From assembly GCA_003427395.1 (NCBI GenBank), contig BFEA01000034.1, forward strand, positions 3,962,132-3,990,618: 28,487 nucleotides of DNA, in the 5' to 3' direction. Below are positions 1 through 7,400 of this stretch, piece after piece (within the stretch, counting starts at the first letter, position 1; each line of letters begins with the position of its first letter). Position numbers and translations under genes: made by a program. Below the pieces are notes generated by a model, which was not told the origin of the DNA, did no database searches, and saw nothing but the letters and a program-made list of their open reading frames with translations. This DNA comes from Chara braunii. Lineage: Eukaryota > Streptophyta > Charophyceae > Charales > Characeae.

Positions 1-320
1 TCCCCCCCCACGGGTTTTAGGTTTAACCCCCCATCGTCTATTTGCGACGAGCTGCACAGCCCGTCATCCGGACGGATGTCCGGGTCCGGATCCAGGTATC
101 CGACTGGCCATTCCCGACATGCACCGCAGAGGCAGAGCATTCTCTCCTACCGTCGTTGAACTGAAAAACCGGGCTACGTTACCCAGAGGGTGTAAGTAGA
201 GAGGGGGGGAAAACCAACATAAAAAACAGCACAAACAAAGAAAAAAATGCAAAGCTTCTAAATATCGCAAACACACAAAATGACATAAACGAATTCGGAG
301 AAACACACACACTTCTGAAT
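1..320. other. No gene seen; short GC-rich inverted motifs
   Basis: I see no coding frame or RNA gene here. Around 62-105 the sequence is built of short overlapping inverted words based on TCCGGA and GTCCGG. The same style of motif recurs at the other end of the window (28395-28487). Open frames in this stretch are short and low in complexity. Confidence 0.4.
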
Positions 321-588
321 GCCGTCCAGAAACCTAGGGGGCTACCAGAGTGGCCCGGGGCCACTTACACGGCCGGGCCAAAAAAAAAAACAAAAAAAAA
401 ACATGATATTTCATTTTAAATTTGGTAAAGAAATTCGATATGACCCTGAGGCAAACGTTGTTCAGTTTATTTTCCTCCATAAAATTGTTTTTTTTTCGGA
501 TTTTTTTGTTTTTTTTTGTTTTTTTTTGTTTTTGCGAGCACCTTCCCTGGTCCTTGCACGGCCGGGCCGTCCGGGAAACTAGGGTAGC
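321..588. repeat. Direct-repeat pair flanking facing A-rich and T-rich runs
   Basis: Positions 321-345 (GCCGTCC, GAAAC, CTAGGG, CTACC in order) recur in diverged form at 566-588. A second shared word, CACGGCCGGGCC, lies at 368-379 and 557-568. Between them is an A-run interrupted by single C (380-401) and T-runs interrupted by single G (484-534), which are complementary and could fold back. The layout suggests two overlapping copies of a retroelement tail or a decayed inverted pair. No family is recognised. Confidence 0.4.
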
Positions 589-1014
589 CTAGCCAGAAAC
601 CAGAAATCAAATGAACGATAAATGAAAAGCGCGGTAACAAAAGGGTATAAGGCTGAGATCCCACGAGGATCCTAGCACATTGTTTCCCTTCCTTTCCTTT
701 CTTGTGAAGAAGGTAAGTAGTCTCAGCCCCTAACATTATATTCTATCCATCGGATTCTTCAGGGTTCGCACACGCATAAATTGAGAAATGGTCCAAATTT
801 TTTAAATAAAAAAGAAGTGATAGATATACAATATGATAATTATTATTACAACGATAATTATCATACATTTGATATTTATCATACTGTAATATGATCTATG
901 ATCTGTTCATCAACGCCATTACATGCATGCTTCAGTCATATGGGCCGAGCATCTATTGTCGTACCGCATTTACGTTTTATCAAGGCGAGAAGAGGCTGAT
1001 ATGGCAAAAGAAAG
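589..1014. other. Intergenic, AT-rich, no feature
   Basis: The stretch is AT-rich, with a run of TATCAT/ATGATA-like words near 820-890. I see no gene or recognisable repeat family in it. Confidence 0.4.
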
Positions 1015-1265
1015 GTCGGATTCAAGACACTAAGGAGGATCCAAAGGAAGGAGAGGAGACAAGAGGAAAGGGGAGGAGAGGAGAGGAGAAAGGGATGGGG
1101 AGGAGGAGGAGGAGGAGAACTAGCAGGAGGAGGAAGAGAACAACAACGGGGGAGTCAAAGAATCGAAAGGCTGGAGAGGAGAGGAGAGGAGAAAGCAGGA
1201 AGGGATGGGAGAATCAGCCAGTATGGAATTGGGAGGAGGAGGAGGAGGAGGACAACGTGAAAGAG
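1015..1265. repeat. Polypurine (GGA/GAGGA) tract
   Basis: The + strand is almost pure purine in GGA, GAGGA and AAAGG words. Two related blocks, near 1072-1100 and 1171-1215, both run GGAGAGGAGAGGAGAAAG then GGGATGGG, suggesting an internal duplication. The Arg/Glu-rich and Ser/Pro-rich open frames crossing it are products of composition and should not be called genes. Mirror-symmetric purine tracts like this can form triplex DNA. Confidence 0.75.
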
Positions 1266-1746
1266 GGCGAAGAAAGAACGAGACAATGGAAGACAAAGAA
1301 TGCAAAACAACGGTTTTGCTCTTTTCGGATCTGCAGAAGCAACAGGATCAGATTAACCTTCAAACGGAAAAGAGAAAAAAGAAAAACATCACAATAGCCA
1401 TGGTGAGGAACGGGAACAGACAGATCAAGCATGAGAGAAACACAGACCCACCGGGAACGGTACACGTCTCTCTTTCCGCTGCACACACACACACTCTCTG
1501 TAGGAAGAAATCGAGATCGTGGTCCTTAGATAACGTGTCGGCCGGTTCACGATTGAAAGAACAAAAAAGACACAGACCAGCTCAACAGGCACACGTCTCT
1601 TTCCTCTCTCTACAAACACGTGGCTTGCTCCACATACACTACGCAGATATGTTTTGCGAGAAGAGGGATGCAAATCAAACCTACAAGTATCGGGCCGAAA
1701 ATCACGGTGCGCTCACGCTACCGGTAGGGCTTTTTTTCTGCTAAGC
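1266..1746. other. No gene; weak direct repeats
   Basis: There is no supported gene. The words CACAGACC and CACGTCTCTCT/CACGTCTCTTT occur near 1440-1475 and again near 1570-1605, so part of the stretch is an old duplication. GTGCGCTCACGCTACC at about 1705-1720 resembles a diverged start of the MITE family seen at 3806, which would make 1705-1842 a degraded element. Confidence 0.35.
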
Positions 1747-2088
1747 TCGGGACTTGATCGCGGTCACATTCATTCATCCGGTTCTGGCCGTACTTGCCGT
1801 CACACACATTTTCGACAGTGCAAGTGTAAGTATGCCCTCTCCAATCTGCAATATCATCGTATCGGGACTTGATCGCGGTCAATATTCATTCATCCGGTTC
1901 TGGCCGTACTTGCCGTCACACATTTTCGACGGTGCAAGTGTCAGTATGCCCTCTCCAATCTGCAATATCATCGTATCGGGACTTGATCGCGGTCATATTC
2001 ATTCATCCGGTTCTGGCCGTAATTGCCGTCACACATTTTCGACGGTGCAAGTGTCAGTATGCCCTCTCAAATCTCCAACATCATCGTA
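1747..2088 (+). repeat. Three tandem copies of a ~115-bp unit ending in a MITE-like terminus
   Basis: Units start at 1747, 1862 and 1976 with TCGGGACTTGATCGCGGTC and are highly similar throughout. Each carries AAGTGT(A/C)AGTATGCCC followed by TCTC, the same terminal word as the short TIR elements at 3806-3926 and 18265-18374. The array therefore looks like local amplification of a unit that includes one MITE end. Overlapping open frames arise because the repeat length drifts (115 then 114 bp); they are not genes. Confidence 0.85.
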
Positions 2089-2518
2089 AACAACCCTAAT
2101 GACCGTAAACCATCGGAAAACGACAAAAAGCAAACGATCAAACGTCGGGCAGGCGGGATCTGCTGAGGGAAACATGTCTCGTTCTTAAATCGTTGAACAA
2201 GCAAACAGTGCCTCGCTGCCCCACTCGCCCGAATCTAACAAAAACGGAGTGAATCTTCCCGTAGAAGTTGGACAAATGCACTCATCAATTTTGACACTTG
2301 TCGAGTGGTGCAGCGAGGCCAACGGTGACGATGCTGTGATCTTTAACAATTGGTCAGGGTTGTGCTGTCTTTGAAAAACAATCTTTCCGTCAGAAGGAAA
2401 AAAAAAAAAAGGAAAGAAAGAGAAAATAAGTCGTCTTGAGATCATTGGAATCGAGCTTTGTAGGCATCATATACACTAGCATATGAGTTGGCCAAGGCTT
2501 ATGAATTCAACTTTTAGT
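2089..2518. other. No gene seen
   Basis: Ordinary unique-looking sequence with an A-run near 2400. No coding frame, RNA gene or repeat family is supported. Confidence 0.4.
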
Positions 2519-2590
2519 TTTATATTTATATTTATATTTATATTTATATTTATTTTTATATTTATATTTATATTTATGTTTATTATTTAT
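2519..2590. repeat. (TTTATA)n microsatellite
   Basis: About ten hexamer repeats of TTTATA, with one interruption (TTTTTA) near 2551-2557. Confidence 0.9.
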
Positions 2591-2782
2591 GATAATATCG
2601 GCAACTAATTACTAATGAAACCAACCCAGATCATATGGCTGCTGAATGATATACAGTACTATACACATACAACTGGTAAGATAAACAGGTCAGAAGCTCT
2701 CGACTGCAAACAGATGGATGCAATAAGGTTAGGACGGCCTACCGACCTCCTTCGGAAAAAAAAAAAAAAAAAAAGAACTCAC

Positions 2783-2908
2783 GAATACTCACACTTGGGA
2801 CTTCTTTTTTCGACTGAACTTTGCACGTGATTACGGTTGGATGCACCCAGGTTCGCCCGTCATCGCAGTCAGTCGGAATCAGGAAGGTGCTACCTAGTGT
2901 TAGTATAG
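2783..2908. mobile_element. Diverged MITE of the GTGAGTATGCCC family
   Basis: The left end GAATACTCACACTTGG (2783-2798) and the right end CCTAGTGTTAGTATAG (2893-2908) are inverted and match at about 12 of 16 bases. They correspond to the better-preserved termini at 3806 and 3926. Inside is a GGTTGGATGCACCC-type word that resembles the interior of related elements near 18590. No clean target duplication remains, so this is a tentative call. Confidence 0.4.
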
Positions 2909-3239
2909 CATTTTTACTTTTGGAGCGGTCTCCAACGAGCTTTTTGGATTTTATTTTTTTTGTCCTTTTTTTCCTTTAAAAAAGCACACAAGGACAGCTG
3001 CGAGTGTACGTACTATTGCGACTCGTACGGAAAGATACAGACGATTTCTTGTGTACCATTGGAATTTTTTCGGACGCACTTAGAAGTCGACAAACTCACA
3101 TTTTTTTTCCTTTCACATGAATCTAGACATTCCCACACATAGCAATTCTGACAAGTACTCTATTGCGGAATTCACAGTTATGTGAACAACAAGGTCAACT
3201 AAGTCAATACATACTTAAATATATATCATCACATGAATA
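2909..3239. other. No gene seen
   Basis: T-rich sequence with a short open frame (2960-3142) lacking any recognisable motif. Nothing else is supported. Confidence 0.4.
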
Positions 3240-3374
3240 TGAGAGCGCAAAAGCGAAAAAAAGAAAAAAAAAAAAGAATGAATTCGTTTTTTTTATATCT
3301 TCTTCCTTATAACTCCCCCTGTTCAAAACCTCTTGCGTACAAGGCCGCCCACGTGGATGTAGGTTGAGCGGCGG
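3240..3374. repeat. Dispersed ~135-bp repeat, copy 1
   Basis: This segment recurs at 4411-4552 in the same orientation. Shared blocks in order are AGAGCGCAAA, an A/G-rich run, ATGAATTC, CTTCCTTATAACTCCCCCTG and a 3' block of about 40 bp containing the palindrome CTTGCGTACAAG and ending TTGAGCGGCGG. The two copies are about 1.17 kb apart with unrelated DNA between. No TIR, tail or tRNA-like promoter is convincing, so the element type is unknown. Confidence 0.8.
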
Positions 3375-3386
3375 TATATATATATG

Positions 3387-3575
3387 CAGCCCCTGCTTTG
3401 TTCTCTTCTTCTCCCTCTCTGCCTACGGTTTACCGGGCTGCTCCGTCGGACGATATGTAAACATATGGATACATATATACAGCCTCCTGATGAGTCGCTG
3501 ACACTCCGATGAAACAGTCTGTCACAGCGCCTCGTTTGTTGCCCTCTCTCCCTCTCTGCCTACGGTTCACCGGGC
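3387..3575 (+). repeat. Head-to-tail units (~138-bp period) containing a hammerhead-like motif
   Basis: Two copies of CAGC(C/G)CCT...TTTGTT...CCCTCTCTGCCTACGGTTYACCGGGC begin at 3387 and 3525, a period of 138 bp. The DNA between them ends in a hammerhead-ribozyme-like core (3487-3523) exactly before the second copy. This is the layout expected of a tandem ribozyme-bearing repeat, in which cleavage would fall at the monomer junction. A further copy lies inverted at 3643-3781. Confidence 0.6.
3487..3523 (+). ncRNA. Hammerhead-ribozyme-like motif (probably degenerate)
   Basis: The conserved core elements occur in order. CTGATGA is at 3487-3493. Stem II is GTCG (3494-3497) paired with CGAT (3507-3510), with a G-U first pair. 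GAA is at 3511-3513. A 3-bp stem III ACA/TGU closes a GTC loop, followed by C at 3523, the expected cleavage position. The very short stem III resembles the minimal type I hammerheads known from Penelope-like elements and satellites. I cannot find a convincing stem I in the immediate flanks, so activity is doubtful. Confidence 0.5.
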
Positions 3576-3642
3576 TCTCTCTCTCTCTATCTCTCTCTCT
3601 TATATATCGTCACAGAGTTAGTGTATACATCGTCACAAACAG

Positions 3643-3781
3643 AACTGCCCGGTAAACCGTAGGCAGAGAGAGAGAAGAGGACAACAAACGAGGGGCTGTG
3701 ACAAGGCAGAGAGGGATAAGAGGACAAGAAACAAGGGGCTGAGACAAACTGTTTCGTCGGAGTTTCACCGACTATATACAG
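3643..3781 (-). repeat. Inverted copy of the hammerhead-bearing repeat
   Basis: Read on the - strand, this holds a GAAACAGTTTGTC block, then CAGCCCCTTGTTTCTTGTCC, then a second CAGCCCCTCGTTTGTTGTCC, then CCTACGGTTTACCGGGC. It forms a large imperfect inverted repeat with 3387-3575, centred on the CT/TATA-rich spacer at about 3575-3640. A second GTC-ACAGC junction is present here without a ribozyme core, consistent with internal deletion. Confidence 0.7.
3743..3781 (-). ncRNA. Degenerate second hammerhead-like motif
   Basis: On the - strand, stem II is intact and longer than in the + copy (GTCGG paired with CCGAC, 5 bp). It is followed by GAAAC and a short stem III (ACA/TGT around GTT) ending in C at the cleavage position. 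The catalytic CTGATGA is replaced by CTGTATATA, which should abolish activity. The compensating differences in stem II between the two copies suggest that their ancestor had a good hammerhead. Confidence 0.45.
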
Positions 3782-3805
3782 GTATTTATTTAGTAGGTAG
3801 ATTTA

Positions 3806-3926
3806 GGGCGCACTCACACTAGCTGTATCTTAAATGTATTTGACCGCTTTTACGGCCCAGCCTGGGTGCATCTGACCTGAACTACGGCCACGGAGAAGTT
3901 CAAAAAGTCCTAGTGCGAGTATGCCC
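3806..3926. mobile_element. MITE, PIF/Harbinger-type, TTA target duplication
   Basis: Termini GGGCGCACTCACACTAG (3806-3822) and CTAGTGCGAGTATGCCC (3910-3926) are inverted and match at 14 of 17 positions. The element is 121 bp and is flanked by TTA at 3803-3805 and TTA at 3927-3929. A 3-bp TWA target duplication plus a G-starting TIR is typical of PIF/Harbinger MITEs. It has no coding capacity and would have been moved in trans. The same termini recur elsewhere in the window (18265-18374 and several single ends). Confidence 0.8.
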
Positions 3927-3929
3927 TTA

Positions 3930-4300
3930 TTCAGCTACGACCAGCAGATGGTGCCACAGCCATATATTTTCAATCGTCCTGTTACGAACGGTAATCGCTA
4001 CTGGGTGCAAGCCATCCCATCCCAGAGAGTACATCGGGATCTCCTCTATATATCGGGAGTCTGTAGGAGCAAAGCGCATTATCGAATCGGGAATTCGATC
4101 GACGTACCTGACCACAGGCACGGGCAGATTCAGCCCAAAAAGAGCTGGGCGTGAGCGTGAGTACGGCCTACGAGCTGTTTAGAGCGCCGATTGCTTTCAA
4201 GACCGTTAACTAATCACAACCTTATACTTTATACTATTATTATTACTATTATTTTATTTATTACTATATTACAATTCTAGTTCATATCTATTATTCTTAT
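3930..4300. other. No gene seen
   Basis: Short overlapping open frames (3913-4182) have no recognisable motif and run out of the MITE end. From about 4205 the sequence becomes AT-rich. Nothing else is supported. Confidence 0.4.
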
Positions 4301-4390
4301 TATCTATTATATTGCTATATTTATATGTATTGTCACATGAATACATATATTATCTATTATATTGCTACATTTATATGTATTGTCACACGA
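4301..4390. repeat. AT-rich tandem duplication (~50-bp unit)
   Basis: Two copies (4301-4340 and 4351-4390) of a unit running TATCTATTATATTGCTA...TGTATTGTCACA, separated by a short TACATATAT spacer. Confidence 0.8.
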
Positions 4391-4410
4391 AGATATATTG
4401 TCACAAGAAT

Positions 4411-4552
4411 ATCAGAGCGCAAATGCGAAAGAAAAAAAGAAAGAAAAACAAAAAAAAAATGAATTCAGTTTCTTATCTTCTTCCTTATAACTCCCCCTGT
4501 TCAGAACCACTTGCGTACAAGGCCGCCCACGTGGATGTAGGTTGAGCGGCGG
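4411..4552. repeat. Dispersed ~135-bp repeat, copy 2
   Basis: This is the second copy of the repeat at 3240-3374, in the same orientation. The 3' block from ATAACTCCCCCTG to GAGCGGCGG is nearly identical. Most differences are in the A-rich run. The following DNA differs between the copies, marking the right boundary. Confidence 0.8.
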
Positions 4553-4650
4553 CTGCCCCCATATTTATATCGATAATCTATATTGATAATTTATAGTCTT
4601 TATTACATATGTATATAACGATATATATATTATCACACATTGCATATTTA

Positions 4651-4817
4651 TTCATAGAGAATTATTTTTTTTATTATTTTATTATAATTACTACTCTTAT
4701 ACTATTATATTATAATTAATATATAATAAGAATAATTTCATAGAGAATTATTTTTTATACTATTTCATTATAATTACTACTCTTATACTATTACATTATA
4801 ATTAACATATAATAAGG
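4651..4817. repeat. AT-rich tandem duplication (~85-bp unit)
   Basis: Two units starting TTCATAGAGAATTATTTTTT at 4651 and 4737 share the blocks CATTATAATTACTACTCTTA and TATAATTAA(T/C)ATATAATAAG. The first copy has an extended T-run. Confidence 0.85.
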
Positions 4818-4984
4818 ACAATCAATACATTAATATAAAGAGTTCTCTTTTTCTCTTCACAAAAATTTTGGACCTTCACTCTCAGTGGAGACGGAGCGAA
4901 AAAATAAGCCCCCGTGAATATCATCTTCGTTGGCGCCATCTCACGAACTCATTTATCGACCTTGAGGACAAACTCTTTTCTTAA

Positions 4985-5135
4985 ACCACCAGTACTTGCC
5001 CCAGCTATCGGCCGCGGAAAAAAGTAGAGTAGAAACGTTTCTAGTTGGATGAATTTGGGCGCTCCTGTAGTGGCCCGTACGTTTCCTAAAATTGCGTAGC
5101 GTTAACGCTACGCGACTTTAGGAAGTACTGGTGGT
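4985..5135. mobile_element. Short TIR element with TTAA/TA-type flank
   Basis: ACCACCAGTACTT at 4985-4997 is inverted as AAGTACTGGTGGT at 5123-5135. The flanks are TTAA on the left and TCAA on the right. A related 663-bp element with the same TIR lies at 18437-19099 and has TTAA on both sides. The flank can be read as a TTAA target site or as a TA target with an AACCACCA TIR, so the superfamily (piggyBac-like or Tc1/mariner-like) is not settled. Its right end carries the hairpin at 5083-5124. Confidence 0.65.
5083..5124. repeat. 42-bp cruciform-forming palindrome
   Basis: A perfect 20-bp palindrome, GCGTAGCGTTAACGCTACGC (5094-5113), is extended after a 3-base mismatch on each side by TTCCTAAA (5083-5090) and TTTAGGAA (5117-5124). 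It lies in the right half of the small TIR element. Confidence 0.9.
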
Positions 5136-5181
5136 TCAAGGGGCCAAATGCCAAAATCGTTCGACGCCCAAAGAGAAAATT

Positions 5182-5342
5182 TTTGGCGCGACAAATGACG
5201 AAGTTGTTCAGCGCGCCAAATGAAGATAATTCTCGGGGCGCGCCAAATGACAGAACTATTTGGCGCCAAGAATGACACTCGGTTGGCCGGCCAAAATCAC
5301 GAAAATGCCTGGCGCCAAACTTCAGCCTTGTTTGGCGCCAAA
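5182..5342. promoter_or_regulatory. Array of palindromic TTTGGCGC/GCGCCAAA octamers (E2F-like)
   Basis: Exact TTTGGCGC octamers occur on + at 5182, 5259 and 5331. On - they occur (as GCGCCAAA) at 5213, 5240, 5312 and 5335: seven in about 160 bp. The spacing words (AAATGA, AATGACA) also recur, so this is a degraded tandem repeat. The octamer fits the E2F consensus TTTSSCGC. Whether it regulates anything is inference, since no gene starts nearby. Confidence 0.45.
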
Positions 5343-5467
5343 TCGCCATGTGAAGAAAACGAAGAAGAAATACAAAAAGGTGAAACGTGCACGAAAACCC
5401 CATATATACCGCTGAAGCAGACGACAACGCAATGACAAGGACAATCCTCCTCCATTCCTTAGCTACT

Positions 5468-5790
5468 CCCAACTTCCCACCATTTCCCCCACTTCCCACC
5501 GTTTCCCGCCGTCTCCCGCCGTTTCCCACCGTTTCTCGCCGTCCCCCACCGTTTCCCACCGATTCTCTCTCACACACAGACCTACTCCCTTTCCCGTCGC
5601 CCCCCACCGTTTCTCACCGATTCTCGCTCTGGCTCTCTCACGCAGAGACTTCCTCCCTTTCCCGCCGTTTTCCTCCCTTTCCCGCCGTTTTCCGTCCTTT
5701 CCCGCCGTTTTCCGTCCTTTCCCGCCGTTTTCCGTCCTTTCCCGCCGTTTTCCGCCGTCTCCCAAGTTTCCCACCGTTTCCAACTGCTTC
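5468..5790. repeat. Minisatellite of 10- and 20-bp TTTCCCRCCG units
   Basis: The first part is built from 10-bp words such as TTTCCCACCG, TCTCCCGCCG and TTTCCCGCCG. From 5655 to 5760 there is a clean 20-bp array, with TTTCCCGCCG at 5658, 5678, 5698, 5718 and 5738, each followed by TTTTCC. Two CTCTCACRCAGAGA-type interruptions separate the blocks. Open frames on both strands reflect the repeat and are not genes. Confidence 0.9.
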
Positions 5791-5879
5791 CCGCCGCTTT
5801 TCTTTGTCTGGCTCTGTCACGCATAGATCGGATCAGTACTTCCACAGCCTCGGATGCCTCCAGGACACGGATTTGACGA

Positions 5880-6310
5880 AGAAGAAAAAGGAGGAGGAGG
5901 AGGAGGAGGAGGGGGAGGAGGAGGAGGAGGAGGAGAAGAAGAAAGGACAAGCACCCGGACGGAGGGGCAAGACGAGGAGGAGGTGAGCGTAAGGAAAGAG
6001 GACGAATAAGAGTAACACGAAGAAGACGCTGTGCAGTTTGCCAAACAACGATTACGTCTTGAAGTGCACGACCGGGCCAGCTAGGTCGAAGGACGGGCGG
6101 AGAGGGCGGGAAGAAGGAGGGTAGGAGGAGGAGGAGGAGGAGGAGGAGGAGGAGAGTAGCAATGTGACAACGAGCAGGAGGAGGAGGACGACGAAAAGTA
6201 AGAGCGGGGAGGAGGAAGAGTAGTATCACCACAGAGGAGGCGGAAGGAGATGAAGAGTAGGAGCAGGAAGGAGAAGGAGGAGCAGGGCGTAGGAGGACGA
6301 GGAGAAGGAG
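5880..6310. repeat. (GGA)n-rich polypurine tracts
   Basis: Runs of GGA and GAGGA at 5887-5945, 6117-6153 and 6176-6310 are interrupted by GC-rich spacers. The long Ser/Pro/Leu-rich open frames on the - strand are compositional. Confidence 0.85.
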
Positions 6311-6677
6311 CTGCTCAGCTCACCTACGTTGAAGGCCACGTTGCGTGGCGACGCCTGCGAAGGCAAGGCCGGCCTTGAGCTGTGGTCAAGATGTCAAGGG
6401 TCCTTCCCAGCGTGCCGCGCTGGTCCTGAGAAAGCAGCTGATCCTGTTTGACACCCCTCCGCTGATGACACTCGGCAAAAAACTACAGTCCTAAGAATGC
6501 AGCCCACCGCCCTCCGCCCCGCCGGTCCTCCGTTCTCAGGTCGGGAGTCGTCTTCCGGCTGAAGAGGGTTTCCGTGTCCGTTGCGCGCGAACTTCCCTTT
6601 TTTCTCTGCTTTCCTGTTTCGGGCGCCGTCGATGGCAGCACAGCAAAGTTGCAAACCTTAGTTCCCAAGGGCCCTAA
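6311..6677. other. No gene seen
   Basis: Mixed-composition sequence. The short overlapping frames show no recognisable domain. Nothing else is supported. Confidence 0.4.
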
Positions 6678-7070
6678 GGCCCTCGTTCCACACCACTTGT
6701 GTTCAAGAGCGAAGCGAAAAATCATCCTTCCATCGCCCCCTTAGAGCGACCAGCTTTGTTTTCACTTTTTTGCGTCCCAAGGGTGCGCCCTTGAAACTCA
6801 AGGGCGACACAGCCCAAAAAAAATCGCCCTTGAATTCAAGTCGCCTCCCGGAGGTACCTTGAGTTCAAATGCCAGTGGATACCGCCAGCACTCCGAGTGG
6901 GGCCTTTTTTCCCTTCTCTTTTTTTCCAGCAGGAGATCCTGGTCCAGGATTGGTCAAGCCGTGGAGTTCTGTTTCAAGTGCAGCTTGTTCAAGGGTTTCC
7001 TCAAGTGTACATGGAACCATAAATTGAGTAAGTGTAAATTAATCACAATTTCTCATTTATTGAGTAAGTG

Positions 7071-7210
7071 TAAATTAATCACAATTATACCTTTCTCGGC
7101 CTTTTGGCTAAGATCAAGTCTAGTATCTGTTCTGATCAGTTTAATATCTGATCCGTGGTCCATCGGGCCATATTAAAAAATAAATAAAAATAAATAAATT
7201 AATCACAATT
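7071..7210 (+). mobile_element. Retrotransposed insertion with 16-bp target-site duplications
   Basis: TAAATTAATCACAATT occurs at 7071-7086 directly before the U2-derived sequence and again at 7195-7210 directly after an A-rich (TAAA)n tail. The pre-insertion sequence is visible at 7025-7060, a tandem copy of the same locus (TGAGTAAGTG, the 16-mer, then TCTCATTTA) without the insert. A 5' end at the first base of the RNA, an A-rich 3' tail and direct repeats are the signature of LINE-type target-primed reverse transcription. Confidence 0.85.
7087..7175 (+). pseudogene. U2 snRNA 5'-half retropseudogene
   Basis: The sequence starts exactly at the U2 5' end (ATACCTTTCTCGGCC) and follows U2 through stem I, the branch-site region, stem IIa and stem IIb. 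It breaks off at the Sm-site region, where an A-rich tail replaces the remainder. Differences from the canonical sequence that I can name include C instead of G at the first base of the branch-point recognition hexamer (CTAGTA for GTAGTA) and TGATCAG for TTATCAG. Stem IIb pairing (TGGTCC/GGGCCA) is kept. With no Sm site or 3' domain it cannot be a functional snRNA. Confidence 0.9.
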
Positions 7211-7400
7211 TCTCATTTAGTGAGCACTTGAAACTCAAGTATTTTCAAGTGGTGTGGAAGGAGGCTCTAAGTGCAGAACTAACCATAGGCCAGCATTTTG
7301 AATGCATCTGAACACGTTTCTTGCCCCTATTCATCCGAAATCTTGGCCGATAGCCAGTGGAGCAACTACTGGTAGGCCCCAAATCTCGCCTAGAGGCATG

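Larger units (their letters stand above)
6678..7266. mobile_element. Non-autonomous TIR element (CTCGTTCCACACCACTTG family)
   Basis: Inverted termini lie at 6678-6699 (CCCTCGTTCCACACCACTTG) and 7246-7266 (CAAGTGGTGTGGAAGGAGGC), matching at 18 of 20 positions. The interior is rich in CTTGAA/TTCAAG/ACTCAAG words, acting like subterminal repeats, and has no coding capacity. It holds the U2 retropseudogene. A second element with related ends is at 7401-8412. The ends resemble hAT-type AGGGCCTCGTT termini, but no target duplication is clear. Confidence 0.55.

Noticed and set aside
1-35. Telomere-like GGGTTTTAGGTTTAA words
   Set aside because: There is no tandem TTTAGGG array, only one imperfect resemblance next to C-runs.
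5463-6232. Long - strand frames of 106-216 codons
   Set aside because: They translate the TTTCCCGCCG minisatellite and GGA tracts (Arg/Lys/Gly or Leu/Ser/Pro runs), with no domain.
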